Of a stretch of 64,000 bases of DNA, positions 24,611 through 33,974 are shown in pieces (position 1 is the stretch's first letter; each line of letters starts with the position of its first letter). The translations under genes and the position numbers were made by a program. The notes beneath the pieces were generated by a model. It ran no database searches and was not told the DNA's origin. It saw nothing but the letters and a program-made list of their open reading frames with translations. Origin of the DNA: Palsa-1447 sp964509885 (lineage in GTDB: Bacteria; Verrucomicrobiota; Verrucomicrobiia; Opitutales; Opitutaceae); the NCBI GenBank assembly GCA_964509885.1, contig CAZDZL010000006.1, positions 40,843 to 104,842 of the forward strand. Direction: 5' to 3'.

Positions 24611-24685
24611 TGGTGCGGGTGCGGGGAATCGAACCCCGATTTCAAGCTTGGGAAGCTCACGTGATAGCCGTTATACTACACCCGC
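24611..24685 (-). tRNA. tRNA-Gly(CCC)
   Basis: Folds as a complete cloverleaf. Acceptor arms are GCGGGTG (24679-24685) and CACCCGC (24615-24621); the T arm has CGGGG-TTCGATT-CCCCG. The anticodon loop is TTCCCAA, giving anticodon CCC, on a stem with two G-U pairs. The CCA end is encoded (24611-24613) after discriminator A. It reads GGG glycine codons. Confidence 0.95.
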
Positions 24686-24760
24686 AGAGAAGGAGATGTA
24701 GGTCACCAAATTGGGTGTGGCGGTCAAGACGCATTCGGATATAAATGGCCTCCCGATCTA

Positions 24761-25573
24761 ATGTGGCACAGACTTAGACTCTTATCTCCCGAGCCACTCA
24801 AGAGGGCCTTTCGCCGCGTCCGAAGCCTGGTTGTCGACCCTCTGGGCCGGGGAATCCTCATCGAGGTCAGCGGGGTTCAAGCCAGGGTCCCCGGTTACTT
24901 CATGGGGGGAGGACGGGCCGGCTACGAGCTCGACTCGACGCAGAGGTTTGTTCGGTGGCTTGATTCTCACCCCGATGGATTGGTGATGGATGTCGGATGC
25001 TCGGTTTCCACGTACGGCATAATCGCGCTCTCCTCATCACCGTCGACCCGCGTCATCGCGATCGACCCCGACTTCGCAAGCCTCGTCTGGACCCATTTCC
25101 TGTGCAGCAAGGTCGAGAATCCAGGGCGAATGCGCCTCGTTCACGGGTTCGTCGTTGCGGAGGCGGATCCGCCACGGAATGCCGACGACGCCTGCTCCGA
25201 TTCGTCCGCGGAGTTGAAACGAAGGTCAGCCAATCCGTTCGCGGAGGTTACCAAATACCAGGAAAGCCACGAACCCTCAAACAAGGCGGTGCCGCGCCAT
25301 TCCATCGACGCACTCCTGGGGGACGAAACCTGCGCTGGCGGCCTCTTGGTCAAGATTGACGTCGAAGGAAACGAAATGGGGGTTCTGGTTGGGGCAAAGC
25401 TCGCCCTTTCGAGGATCCGGCCAACCCTCCTTGTAAGCGTGCATCCCCAGTTCGGGGTGGATGTCGTGGAGGTGCGCCGGCATCTTGAGTCGGCCGGGTA
25501 CTCCTGCGAACACTTCGCCACCGACCACGAGGAGCACTGGTGGTGCGAGCCGCGTCCCACGCGGCTCAGCTGA
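24761..25573 (+). CDS. FkbM-family methyltransferase
   Basis: 270 residues. SAM-binding motif I is VMDVGCSVSTYG (about 74-85), with the acidic AIDPD end of the next strand. The FkbM signature LLVKIDVEGNEMGVL lies near 190. The family methylates hydroxyls of sugars or polyketides. There is no signal peptide. It sits apart from the main glycan cluster, between the tRNA and recR, and its last eight bases overlap the convergent recR end. Cys-rich, acidic insert at about 140-165 is unusual. Confidence 0.9.
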   Translation: MWHRLRLLSPEPLKRAFRRVRSLVVDPLGRGILIEVSGVQARVPGYFMGGGRAGYELDSTQRFVRWLDSHPDGLVMDVGCSVSTYGIIALSSSPSTRVIAIDPDFASLVWTHFLCSKVENPGRMRLVHGFVVAEADPPRNADDACSDSSAELKRRSANPFAEVTKYQESHEPSNKAVPRHSIDALLGDETCAGGLLVKIDVEGNEMGVLVGAKLALSRIRPTLLVSVHPQFGVDVVEVRRHLESAGYSCEHFATDHEEHWWCEPRPTRLS

Positions 25574-26162
25574 ACGCCCGCCGGCTGTCCAGGGCGCTCT
25601 TCACCGTGACGGAGTCGGCGAAGGTGACGCCGCCGCCACTCGGTATCCCAAACCCGATCCTGGTGACCTTAATCCCGCGCTCTCGAGGGAGGCTTTCCTG
25701 GAGGTAATGGCATGTGGCCTCCCCCTCCACGTCATTCGAGAGGGCGAGGACGAGCTCGTCCACGGTCCCGGAATCGATCCGCGAGCGAAGGCTTCCCAGA
25801 TTGAGGTCCTCCGGGCCCACGCCGTGCAGGGGCGACAGCTTGCCGTGGAGGACATGGTAGCCGGCGTTCCAGGAGCCGCTTCGCTCGATCGCCATGAGGT
25901 CGGGAACGTTTTCGACGACGCATACCGAGCGATGGTCGCGCTTCGGATTCGAGCAGATGGGACACAGATCCTCCTCGCTCAGGTTTCCGCACAGGCTGCA
26001 GCGTCGGATGACCCGCGACGCCTCCTCAAGCGCGCCAATGAGCGTGGCGATCTGCTCGGGTTTGCCGACAAGCAGGTGAAGCGCGATCCGCTCCGAGGAG
26101 CGGAACCCGACGCCAGGCAACTTTCTGAGCGCCTGCTGGAGCTTCTCGAGGGCGCCCGCCAC
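25566..26162 (-). CDS. recR: Recombination protein RecR
   Basis: 198 residues, the normal length. It has a helix-hairpin-helix (LPGVGFRSSERIALHLL), a four-cysteine zinc finger (CSLCGNLSEEDLCPIC, about 55-70), a Toprim domain (VCVVENVPDLMAIERS onward) and the conserved GGGVTFADSVT end. RecR works with RecO/RecF at single-strand gaps. It follows ybaB by one base; dnaX, the common third partner, is absent here. Confidence 0.97.
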   Translation of the reverse strand: MAGALEKLQQALRKLPGVGFRSSERIALHLLVGKPEQIATLIGALEEASRVIRRCSLCGNLSEEDLCPICSNPKRDHRSVCVVENVPDLMAIERSGSWNAGYHVLHGKLSPLHGVGPEDLNLGSLRSRIDSGTVDELVLALSNDVEGEATCHYLQESLPRERGIKVTRIGFGIPSGGGVTFADSVTVKSALDSRRAFS

Positions 26163-26163
26163 G

Positions 26164-26472
26164 TCAGAAGATTCCCGGCATCTGGAAGGCCGACGTAACC
26201 TTCTGCATTTCGCTCTCGTTCAGATCCTTGGCCTGTTTTGCAGCGTCCTGTACCGCCGCGAGGATGGTATCCGAGACCAGCTTCGCCTCCTCCTTCAGAA
26301 ACTCGGGATCAAGGTCCATCGATACAAACCGCCCCGAGGCGGTCACCTTCACCTTGACCGCTCCGCCGCCCGCCGTGACCTCAATCTCGCGGGCATCCAG
26401 CTGGGCCTGCAGCGTCTCAATCGAGCGCTGCATCTTCTGCGCCGTCTTAAGGAGTTTGCCCACGCCTGCCAT
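26164..26472 (-). CDS. YbaB/EbfC-family nucleoid-associated protein
   Basis: 102 residues. Has the KTAQKMQRSIETLQAQLDAREIEVTAGGGAVKVKVTA core of the family: an N-terminal coiled helix, then a beta-hairpin, then a C-terminal helix. Members bind DNA as dimers. The ybaB-recR pairing is conserved in many bacteria. Transcribed divergently from the DJ-1 gene. Confidence 0.95.
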   Translation of the reverse strand: MAGVGKLLKTAQKMQRSIETLQAQLDAREIEVTAGGGAVKVKVTASGRFVSMDLDPEFLKEEAKLVSDTILAAVQDAAKQAKDLNESEMQKVTSAFQMPGIF

Positions 26473-26513
26473 TTACGGGACAGAATGAGAGGTGCATGAG
26501 AAATAACGAGGTG

Positions 26514-26526
26514 ATTTTGACAAAAT
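26514..26526. promoter_or_regulatory. 13-bp palindrome between ybaB and the DJ-1 gene
   Basis: ATTTTG-A-CAAAAT in a 94-base divergent intergenic region. Includes TTGACA on the plus strand but no matching -10 was found at normal spacing. A shared operator is possible. Confidence 0.3.
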
Positions 26527-26566
26527 TGCCGTGTGGTCGGCCCCCTGTTGATGTTCACTCCCGCGC

Positions 26567-27112
26567 ATGCCGCCGCCGACAGTCCTTGTTCCTCTCGCCG
26601 ACGGATTCGAGGAGATCGAGGTTGTGACGCCAGTCGACCTGCTGCGCCGCGCCGGGGCGCTGGTGACAACGGCGGCCCTCGGGGACGGCATCCACGTGAC
26701 GGGCCGAAACGGACTTACGGTTCACGCCGACACGACACTCTCGGCTGTCGAGGGCACAAGCTACGACTGCGTCCTCGTCCCCGGGGGGCCGGCCGCGGCC
26801 GTTCTCAGGTCGGACGCCCGCCTCGCCGACCGGCTCCGGCGCCAGAGCGCGTCCCATGGCTGGATAGCGGCGATTTGCGCGGCGCCGGTCGTCCTCAAGG
26901 ACGCGGGAGTCCTTGGCGAACGGCGCCATACAGCCCATTTTTCAGTGGCAACCGAGCTGCCCGATGCGCTCTTGACGGAACGGGTCGTCGTCGACGGCAC
27001 CCTGGTCACGTCCAGGGGCGCCGGCACGGCGCTCGATTTCGGCCTGATGATCGTTGAAAAGCTGTTTTCGCGCGAGAAGGCTTCCGAGGTGGCGCGTTCG
27101 GTTTCTGCGTGA
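26567..27112 (+). CDS. DJ-1/PfpI-family protein (YajL/ThiJ-like)
   Basis: 181 residues, single DJ-1 domain. The acidic partner residue is in DGFEEIE; the nucleophile elbow cysteine is in AAICAAP (about residue 105). Members include the chaperone/deglycase-like YajL and DJ-1. Its exact activity cannot be assigned. Divergent from ybaB-recR; 152 bases without a visible feature separate it from the glycan cluster. Confidence 0.93.
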   Translation: MPPPTVLVPLADGFEEIEVVTPVDLLRRAGALVTTAALGDGIHVTGRNGLTVHADTTLSAVEGTSYDCVLVPGGPAAAVLRSDARLADRLRRQSASHGWIAAICAAPVVLKDAGVLGERRHTAHFSVATELPDALLTERVVVDGTLVTSRGAGTALDFGLMIVEKLFSREKASEVARSVSA

Positions 27113-27264
27113 AAGTACTCCAGCGTCAAGGGTTGCGTTGATGCCGCGGCGCCGTTGGAATCCAGATTGCGAAGAGCCCAAAGGAAAAACTCCCATCTGC
27201 GGCCCCGTCTGGCCTGGTTGCGTCGCCTGCGCCCGGCGCGACGGTGCCTGGCATTCCCAAGTAA

Positions 27265-29157
27265 ATGTGCGGTATTGCAGGACTGATTGACGCAGAGAGC
27301 CCTCAGGGATCGCGGGAGGACCGCGTCCGCAGGATGTGCGACATGATGATCCACCGTGGGCCGGATGACTCCGGCTTCGCGTCGAGCGGCCCGGCGACGA
27401 TCGGGATGCGACGGCTTGCCATATTTGACCCGGTCAACGGGCACCAGCCCATGACGACGCCTGACGGACGTTTCACCCTGGTGTTCAACGGCGCCATCTA
27501 CAACTACGGACCCCTGCGGGATGAGCTCGAGTCGCTGGGATACGTCTTTCGAACCCACTGCGACACCGAGGTGCTGCTGGCGGCCCTCTCGAAGTGGGGA
27601 GAGGATTGCCTGATCCGCCTGAGGGGAATGTTCGCCTTTGCGCTCTGGGACTCGGTCGAGGAGTCCCTACTGGCCGCCAGGGATCCTTTTGGAATAAAGC
27701 CCTTCTACTACATCGCAAGGGGGCGCAGTCTGGAGTTCGCCTCGGAGGTCGCGCCCCTGACATGGGGCAACCCGGGGTCAACGCAGGTTGATCCCGTGGC
27801 GGTGGCCGACTATCTGGCGTGGTTTGCGGTGCCCGCGCCCCGAACCATCTACCGGGGGGTGCTCTGCCTGCAGCCAGGCGAATGCCTCAGATTCATCGCG
27901 GGAAGCCTCACGATCCGCAAGTGGTGGACCTTCAAGTCGATTCCGCCGGGCGAGACGGTCTGCGCGACGCGCGAGGAATTCGTGCTCAGCCTCCGAGCGC
28001 ACCTGGAGGACACGATCCGCGCGCATGTCCTCGCCGACGTTCCCGTCGGGGCATTCCTGTCCGGCGGCCTAGATTCGGCGGTTGTCGGGGCCCTCATGGC
28101 GCGTGCCTCGCGGAGTGTGCTGAAGACCTTCTCCATCGGCTTCGAGGAGGACGACTTTTCAGAGGCGGACGACGCCGAGGTCACGGCCCGCCACATAGGC
28201 TCGGTGCACCACACACGGATACTCACGGGAGACGAGGTGGCGCGGGACCTGGGCAAGATACTGTCCGCCTTCGACCAGCCTACAGGCGACGGCATCAACA
28301 CGTATTACGCGAGCCAGACGGCGCAGGAGGGAGGGGTCAAGGTGGCGCTCTCAGGCCTCGGGGGCGACGAGCTTTTCGGCGGCTATCCGTCGTTCAGGGC
28401 CGTTCCGGCTCTCGAGCGGCTGCTGCCGGCCTGGGGGCGCGTCCCCGCGGCCGCACGCAGGCTCGTGCTCCGTGCCGCTGGGAGCGGCGGCGCGCGGGCC
28501 AGAAAGCTTGCGGATTTCCTCGGAAACGCCGGCGATGCCCATGAGCTGGCATCGCTGCACCGGAGAGTTTTCTCGATTGAAAGGGGCCGCTCCATGCTCT
28601 CGCCGGACGTGCTGGAGGCGGTCGCGGGCTCCTCGCCCTTTCATCCCGCGCTTGGAACGATCCGATCCGAAATCGGGTCGTCGGACACGTTTTCCATCGT
28701 GAGCGCGTGGGAGCTGCGAACCTACATGGCCGACGTGCTCCTGCGGGACAGCGACGTCATGAGCATGCGCCATTCGCTCGAGCTGCGCGTGCCGTTCGTC
28801 GACCGGCCGCTCATTGAATGGCTGTGGCGGCAGCCCACCCGCTTCAAGCACGACCTCCGGCATCCAAAGTCAGCCCTGGCCGACGCGACCGCGGACCTCC
28901 TTCCGCCGGGACTCCTGCGGCGCAAGAAGCGCGGCTTCACGCTGCCCTTCGGCGTCTGGATGCGCAACGACCTGCGGCCCTTCCTCGAGGACACCTTTTC
29001 GCCGGAAAGCGCGGGGCAAAGCGGGCTGTTCTCCACGGATCAAGTGCGCGCGCTCTGGACGAGCTTCGCCGCCGGCGGCGGCGACCGCGACTGGTCCCGG
29101 GTCTGGAGCCTCGCCGTCCTCATCTCCTTCGTCAACCGCCGGCCCGGCGCAACATGA
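27265..29157 (+). CDS. Asparagine-synthetase-type glutamine amidotransferase (AsnB-like)
   Basis: 630 residues. The N-terminal class II glutaminase begins with the catalytic Cys2 (MCGIAGLI), with HRGPDDSG, RRLAI and FNGAIYNY. The ATP-pyrophosphatase domain has LSGGLDSAVV at about 266 and LSGLGGDELFGGY. AsnB paralogues in polysaccharide clusters usually amidate an uronic acid or modify a sugar; as first gene of the cluster that role is likely here, though true asparagine synthesis is not excluded. Its TGA overlaps the next start (ATGA at 29154). Confidence 0.92.
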   Translation: MCGIAGLIDAESPQGSREDRVRRMCDMMIHRGPDDSGFASSGPATIGMRRLAIFDPVNGHQPMTTPDGRFTLVFNGAIYNYGPLRDELESLGYVFRTHCDTEVLLAALSKWGEDCLIRLRGMFAFALWDSVEESLLAARDPFGIKPFYYIARGRSLEFASEVAPLTWGNPGSTQVDPVAVADYLAWFAVPAPRTIYRGVLCLQPGECLRFIAGSLTIRKWWTFKSIPPGETVCATREEFVLSLRAHLEDTIRAHVLADVPVGAFLSGGLDSAVVGALMARASRSVLKTFSIGFEEDDFSEADDAEVTARHIGSVHHTRILTGDEVARDLGKILSAFDQPTGDGINTYYASQTAQEGGVKVALSGLGGDELFGGYPSFRAVPALERLLPAWGRVPAAARRLVLRAAGSGGARARKLADFLGNAGDAHELASLHRRVFSIERGRSMLSPDVLEAVAGSSPFHPALGTIRSEIGSSDTFSIVSAWELRTYMADVLLRDSDVMSMRHSLELRVPFVDRPLIEWLWRQPTRFKHDLRHPKSALADATADLLPPGLLRRKKRGFTLPFGVWMRNDLRPFLEDTFSPESAGQSGLFSTDQVRALWTSFAAGGGDRDWSRVWSLAVLISFVNRRPGAT

Positions 29158-30773
29158 ACCTCGGATCGGCACAATCCAGGATCATCGCCGCTCTCATCGC
29201 CGTCCACGTCGTCTTCCTGGCGACGGCACTCATTGAACGCCCAAAGGTGGATTCCGATGCGTCCGCGGGGATGCTCGTCCTGAGGTCCATGGAGCGCGGG
29301 GCCCGTTGGAACTGCGCCATCGAGCCGGACCCGGGCAACATCGCCCATGACCGGCAGGAGTTCCTCACATGGTGGAGCCCGGGCCAGTACCTCGCGGTCT
29401 TCCCGCTCCACCGCCTGGGTGCAAGTTGGGGCGTGGCCATCGCGGCGACGACGTTTCTCTGCTCCCTTTGCGGGATCTTTGGCTACTGGTGGCTGTACCG
29501 TGGCCTCGGCTTCTCCGAGGCCACGAGCGCATGGGCTACCGCGGCCCTCGCAGTCACCTGGCACGTCACCCGGGACTACGGCGAGTTTCCCGGCGGCGAG
29601 CTTCCCCTGTTCGCCGTCTCGCCGTGGCTCGTCGGAGGCATAACGAGGCTGCGACCGCTCGGCCTTCGCAGCCTGCTTCCCTTCGCGGCCATCTACCTGT
29701 TCGGCGCGATGACGAAATTGTCCTTCTGCGTCACCGCAGCGGCGGCGCTCGCCGGGGTCGCCTGCGTCGATTTCTTCTCGGCGCCAGGCGGCCGGCGCCT
29801 GGCGAGCATCGCTGCATGGGCGGCCGGGATGGTGCTGGCGGGCCACGCCCTGGTCTGGCTTGTGTTTCTTCGCCATGGGGCCAACCCAGGGGGTTTGGGG
29901 GCCCACGGCGAGCCCTGGTGGTACGTGCTTCCGGCCGTGCTCATCCTTCCGGTGGGGAGCGTTCTCGGGCTGGGAAGCCTGCTCTCGCGCCTGTTTCTGT
30001 TCCCGGGACACGCCCTGCTTGCCTCCCAGACCTCGCTGGCGCCCGTGCTCTGGATCCTCGTGCCGGTCGCGGCGGTCGCCTACTGGGCGCTGGCGGAACG
30101 CGCGCCTCTCCCCGGGGGCTACAGGCTGATGCTGGCGGGCATGGCGGGGACCTATGCCGCCGTGCTCGGCACCCTCATCGTGGCGGGCGCCCCCATTTCG
30201 CTCGAGGACCGCCAATTCTTCCCCGTTGGGGCCATGATCCTTCCGGCGATCGTGGAGCTCGCGCGCTCCGGATCCGCCCGGGTGTGGAGGGTTGCGGCAC
30301 GGGCCGGGTTGATGCTCGCATGCGCGTATGGTCTCGTCGCGTTTGTTGTCCATGCGCGCCAGCAGTCAAGGACGGCCAACGTCGGCAGGAGCGGCATCAC
30401 CCAGCATATCATTTCCCGTGAGGCAATGTCGGTCCTGCACGCCCTGGACGACAGGGACCCGACGGCGACCGCCGGGACGCTCATCTACGTCCCGTCGCCC
30501 GAGATCTCCTTTGAACTGCAGCGTGTCCGCGTGATGAGCACGAGCGACCTCATGGCCTTCCCCGAGGATCTTCGCCGCCGCAGCCTCCACGGCCGCGTTC
30601 CCCTACTGGTTGTCCTGTCCAACCCCGTCCTAGAGGCCGGGGGCCGGGACGAAATCGTGAGGCGGTCCTTTGCCGACTACTCCCCTTCCTCGTGGAAGCA
30701 GCAGAGGGTTGGCGAATGGACGTTTTATTACCAGGGTGACTGGCCCCTGGAGGCCGAGGCGGGTCCAAGGTGA
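29154..30773 (+). CDS. Polytopic membrane protein, possible GT-C glycosyltransferase
   Basis: 539 residues from the ATG at 29154, which overlaps the asnB-like stop. About ten to twelve membrane segments are followed by a soluble C-terminal domain of about 120 residues. An early loop carries DSDASAG and FLTWWSPGQY, in the position of the GT-C acidic motif and the conserved proline loop. I do not recognise a named family. Position suggests a role in building the glycan. Confidence 0.7.
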   Translation: MNLGSAQSRIIAALIAVHVVFLATALIERPKVDSDASAGMLVLRSMERGARWNCAIEPDPGNIAHDRQEFLTWWSPGQYLAVFPLHRLGASWGVAIAATTFLCSLCGIFGYWWLYRGLGFSEATSAWATAALAVTWHVTRDYGEFPGGELPLFAVSPWLVGGITRLRPLGLRSLLPFAAIYLFGAMTKLSFCVTAAAALAGVACVDFFSAPGGRRLASIAAWAAGMVLAGHALVWLVFLRHGANPGGLGAHGEPWWYVLPAVLILPVGSVLGLGSLLSRLFLFPGHALLASQTSLAPVLWILVPVAAVAYWALAERAPLPGGYRLMLAGMAGTYAAVLGTLIVAGAPISLEDRQFFPVGAMILPAIVELARSGSARVWRVAARAGLMLACAYGLVAFVVHARQQSRTANVGRSGITQHIISREAMSVLHALDDRDPTATAGTLIYVPSPEISFELQRVRVMSTSDLMAFPEDLRRRSLHGRVPLLVVLSNPVLEAGGRDEIVRRSFADYSPSSWKQQRVGEWTFYYQGDWPLEAEAGPR

Positions 30774-30792
30774 GCCCGCACCTGCCGAACCG

Positions 30793-31863
30793 ATGAAAAC
30801 CATTCTCTTTGCCCCCGAGCTGTTCACAGGAGGCGGAGGCATTCCCCGGATCCTCCGGCTCTACCTGAAGGCAATGTGCGAGTTGTCCTCGAGCGGAGAC
30901 CGTGTGCGCTTTCTCTCGCTCAACGACCGCGTCGTGGACTCATCCGAGCTGCAGCGCTATTCCAACGCCAGCCTAGTCGAATGGGAGGTCTGCAACAGGA
31001 GCAAGGCCTCCTTCGTCAGGTCCGCGTTTCGGATGGGAGGGAACTCGGACAGGATCGTCTGCGGGCACATCGCCCAGCTTCCTGTCGCCATGGCGGTGGC
31101 GATGTTGAATCCACGGGTCCGGTTCAACCTGGTGGCCCACGGCATTGAGGTCTGGCGCCCCTTCACGCTGCTCGAGAGGATGGCGCTGAGGCGGGCCGAA
31201 CGAGTCTGGTGCGTCAGCGAGTACACGCGGCGCCAGCTGCTGGACCGGTGCCCGCTGCCGGAGGGAAGGGCCGTGGTTGCCCCGAACGCGCTTGATCCCT
31301 TCCTCGAGCCGCTCGCGGCTCCCACGCCCCCCCCGGGAAAGCCGGTGATCCTTGCGGTCTCCAGGCTTTCGGTGGCGGACAGCTACAAGGGATTGAACCA
31401 TTTGATCGACGCCATGCCGGCCGTGCTTGAAAAGGTGCCCGACGCGCGTCTGCGCATCGTCGGCCGGGGCGACGCCCTCCCCTCTCTGGTCGCCAGGGCA
31501 AGGAAGTTGAATGTCGCGAGCGCGGTCGAGTTTGCCGGATACAGGAGCGACGAGGAGCTCGGAGAGGATTTCGCGGCCTGCAAGCTCTTCGCGCTTCCGA
31601 GCGAAAAGGAAGGGTTTGGCCTGGTCTATGTCGAGGCTATGGCCCACGGCAGGCCGTGCCTGGGAGCGAGGTCGGGAGGAACACCGGAGGTGATCGACGC
31701 CGAGTCCGGAATGCTGGCGGAATACGGGAACGTGCCCGAGATTGCCGCAGCCCTCGTCGAGATGCTCGGGCGCGATTGGCCGGTTGGCCCGCTTCTGGAG
31801 CGAGCGCGCACGTTTTCCTATTTGCGATTCAAGGAGCGCCTAGCCTCACTGCTCACCACATGA
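30793..31863 (+). CDS. Glycosyltransferase, GT4 family
   Basis: 356 residues, GT-B fold. The N-terminal domain has the loop TGGGGIPRILRLYL. The C-terminal domain has the catalytic EX7E-type segment EKEGFGLVYVEAMAHGRP at about 278-295, a nucleotide-sugar site. The ATG at 30793 starts 19 bases after the previous stop. A retaining sugar transferase, donor unknown. The TGA overlaps the exporter permease start (ATGA). Confidence 0.92.
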   Translation: MKTILFAPELFTGGGGIPRILRLYLKAMCELSSSGDRVRFLSLNDRVVDSSELQRYSNASLVEWEVCNRSKASFVRSAFRMGGNSDRIVCGHIAQLPVAMAVAMLNPRVRFNLVAHGIEVWRPFTLLERMALRRAERVWCVSEYTRRQLLDRCPLPEGRAVVAPNALDPFLEPLAAPTPPPGKPVILAVSRLSVADSYKGLNHLIDAMPAVLEKVPDARLRIVGRGDALPSLVARARKLNVASAVEFAGYRSDEELGEDFAACKLFALPSEKEGFGLVYVEAMAHGRPCLGARSGGTPEVIDAESGMLAEYGNVPEIAAALVEMLGRDWPVGPLLERARTFSYLRFKERLASLLTT

Positions 31864-32720
31864 ATGGACGTCCCGAGAATCCAGCTGCGGAGGCCTCCAG
31901 AAGCGAGAACGAGCTCATAATCGAGGCCGGCGGCGCCGACGCCAACTATTGGAAGGATCTCTGGCGCTACCGCGACCTCCTCGGCTTCCTGACGCTCAGG
32001 GACATCCGGGTGCGGTACAAGCAGACCGTTCTCGGGGTCGGCTGGGCGCTTATCCAGCCCATCGTGACGACCGGCATTTTCACGTTCGTCTTCGGAAAGC
32101 TGGCCGGCATGTCGCCGGGAGGGGTGCCGTACCCCCTTTTGGTGCTCGCGGGCCTCCTGCCTTGGCAGCTCTTTTCCGCCGCGCTCTCGGGCTCAAGCGC
32201 GAGCTTGATCTCAAACTCGAACCTGATCTCCAAGGTGTATTTCCCGAGGCTCATCATCCCCCTGTCGTCGCTCGGGGTTGCCGCAATCGATTTTCTTGTG
32301 GTGCTCGCGCTTTACGTCACCGCCTCCGCCTGGTTTGGACGCATCCCCTCGTGGCACTGGTCCCTGCTCCCGCTCTTCATCGCGCTTGCGCTGCTCCTCG
32401 CCTTCGGGGCGGGCATATGGTTCACGGCCCTCACGGTCAAATACCGCGATTTCAGGTACATCGTGCCCTTCATGCTGCAGGTGGGGGTGTTCCTGTCGCC
32501 CATCGGGTTCAGCACGGCTAACGTGCCCACGTGGCGGGCGCTCCTGGACCTGAACCCCATCACGGGCGTCATAGACGCATTTCGCTGGTGCCTGCTCAGC
32601 GACGGTCAGCCCTTCGACGTGCGCGGCACCACCTGTTCGGTGATCATCTCCGTCGTCCTGACGGTCTCGGGCCTGATCTATTTCCGCAGGATGGAGAGGA
32701 CGTTCGCCGACATGATCTAG
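31860..32720 (+). CDS. wzm: ABC-2 type polysaccharide exporter, permease
   Basis: 286 residues with six membrane segments. LRDIRVRYKQTVLGVGWALIQP and the NPITGVIDAFRW region near 235-250 are hallmarks of Wzm/TagG permeases, which move a finished lipid-linked O-antigen or teichoic-acid-like chain across the inner membrane. Start 31860 overlaps the upstream stop; the ATPase follows nine bases later. Confidence 0.92.
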   Translation: MNGRPENPAAEASRSENELIIEAGGADANYWKDLWRYRDLLGFLTLRDIRVRYKQTVLGVGWALIQPIVTTGIFTFVFGKLAGMSPGGVPYPLLVLAGLLPWQLFSAALSGSSASLISNSNLISKVYFPRLIIPLSSLGVAAIDFLVVLALYVTASAWFGRIPSWHWSLLPLFIALALLLAFGAGIWFTALTVKYRDFRYIVPFMLQVGVFLSPIGFSTANVPTWRALLDLNPITGVIDAFRWCLLSDGQPFDVRGTTCSVIISVVLTVSGLIYFRRMERTFADMI

Positions 32721-32729
32721 GTGGCACCC

Positions 32730-33962
32730 ATGTCCAACGACACAGTCATCAGCATCGAAAACCTGTCCAAGCACTATGTGCTCGGGCACCTGACGCGCGT
32801 CGATACCCTGCGCGACCGAATCACGCGCGGCTTTCGGTCCGCCGCGGAGACGCTGACGGGCAGGGGAAAGGCGAAGGCCGCCGTGGATGATTTTTGGGCG
32901 TTGAAGGATGTGAGCTTTGAGGTGCGCAGGGGCGAGGTCCTCGGGGTCATCGGCCGAAATGGCGCCGGCAAGTCGACCCTCCTGAAAATACTCTCCAGGA
33001 TCACAGAGCCCACGAGCGGGAGGGTCCGGGTCCGCGGGCGGCTCGCCAGCCTTCTTGAGGTCGGGACCGGATTTCATCCTGAACTGAGCGGCCGCGAGAA
33101 CGTGTACCTGAACGGAGCCATCCTCGGGATGAACCGCGCGGAGATCGACCGGAAATTTGACGAGATTGTCGCCTTCTCGGAGGTGGAGAGGTTCCTCGAC
33201 ACTCCCGTGAAGCACTATTCCAGCGGCATGTACGTGCGCCTCGCGTTCGCGATCGCCGCCCACCTTGAGTCGGAGATCCTGATCGTCGATGAGGTCCTCG
33301 CCGTAGGCGACGCACAGTTCCAGAAGAAGTGCCTCAACAAGGTCAGCGAGGTGACCAAGACCGACGGGCGAACCGTCCTGTTCGTGAGCCACAACAGCGC
33401 CGCCCTCCAGGGGATATGCACCTCCGGGGTCCTGCTCAGCCAGGGCAAGCTGGTCGGACAGGGCTCGATCGGCGATTGTCTGGGCACCTACCTGAGGACC
33501 GGCAGCCGGCGCGCCGAGTTCGGTCCGCCCCACAGCGATAAGCCCTATATAACCTCCGTGGGGGTCGATCCCGACGCCCTGGCAGCGGGGCGAATCCAGG
33601 TGGATGTCGGATTCAGCTCCCCTTTTCTCCTGTCGCCGCCGGTGGTGGGCATCATCCTCTCCTCCAAGTTCGGCCAGCCGATTTCCGGCAGCAACGGCCG
33701 AATGACGGCCGAAACTTGGAAGCCGGCACCGGCGCGGCAGGGCGTGATCACGGCGCTCCTCGATCCCGTGCCGCTGCACAGCGACACATTTCTCATATCA
33801 GTGTACCTCGGCGATGCCGCGATGGACTATGACCAGAAGCTGGACGTTGTTCAGTTTGATTTTGTCTCCCCCCGCTTTTACCCGCAGCTCCCGCCGCTCC
33901 AGATCATCGGGCCCGCGGACTTCCAATGGCGCTGGTCCTACGAGGACAAGCGACCAACCTGA
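32730..33962 (+). CDS. wzt: ABC-2 type polysaccharide exporter, ATPase with C-terminal domain (Wzt-like)
   Basis: 410 residues. Walker A is GRNGAGKST, the signature is YSSGMYVRLAFA and Walker B is ILIVDEVLAVGD, followed by the switch His in FVSHN. After residue 245 a second, beta-rich domain of about 160 residues follows. In E. coli O9a/O8 Wzt this region binds the modified chain end. The ATG at 32730 has AGGTGG six bases upstream; a GTG at 32721 is less likely. Predicts that export is coupled to recognition of a terminal modification. Confidence 0.93.
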   Translation: MSNDTVISIENLSKHYVLGHLTRVDTLRDRITRGFRSAAETLTGRGKAKAAVDDFWALKDVSFEVRRGEVLGVIGRNGAGKSTLLKILSRITEPTSGRVRVRGRLASLLEVGTGFHPELSGRENVYLNGAILGMNRAEIDRKFDEIVAFSEVERFLDTPVKHYSSGMYVRLAFAIAAHLESEILIVDEVLAVGDAQFQKKCLNKVSEVTKTDGRTVLFVSHNSAALQGICTSGVLLSQGKLVGQGSIGDCLGTYLRTGSRRAEFGPPHSDKPYITSVGVDPDALAAGRIQVDVGFSSPFLLSPPVVGIILSSKFGQPISGSNGRMTAETWKPAPARQGVITALLDPVPLHSDTFLISVYLGDAAMDYDQKLDVVQFDFVSPRFYPQLPPLQIIGPADFQWRWSYEDKRPT

Positions 33963-33974
33963 GCCACCCCACCC

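Noticed and set aside
27233..27264. A sigma-54-type promoter (TGGCAT) before the AsnB-like gene
   Set aside because: The GC element at the required spacing is absent.
28818..30773. An N-terminally extended reading of the membrane protein downstream of asnB
   Set aside because: The extension runs out of frame through asnB; the ATG at 29154 overlaps the asnB stop in the usual ATGA manner.
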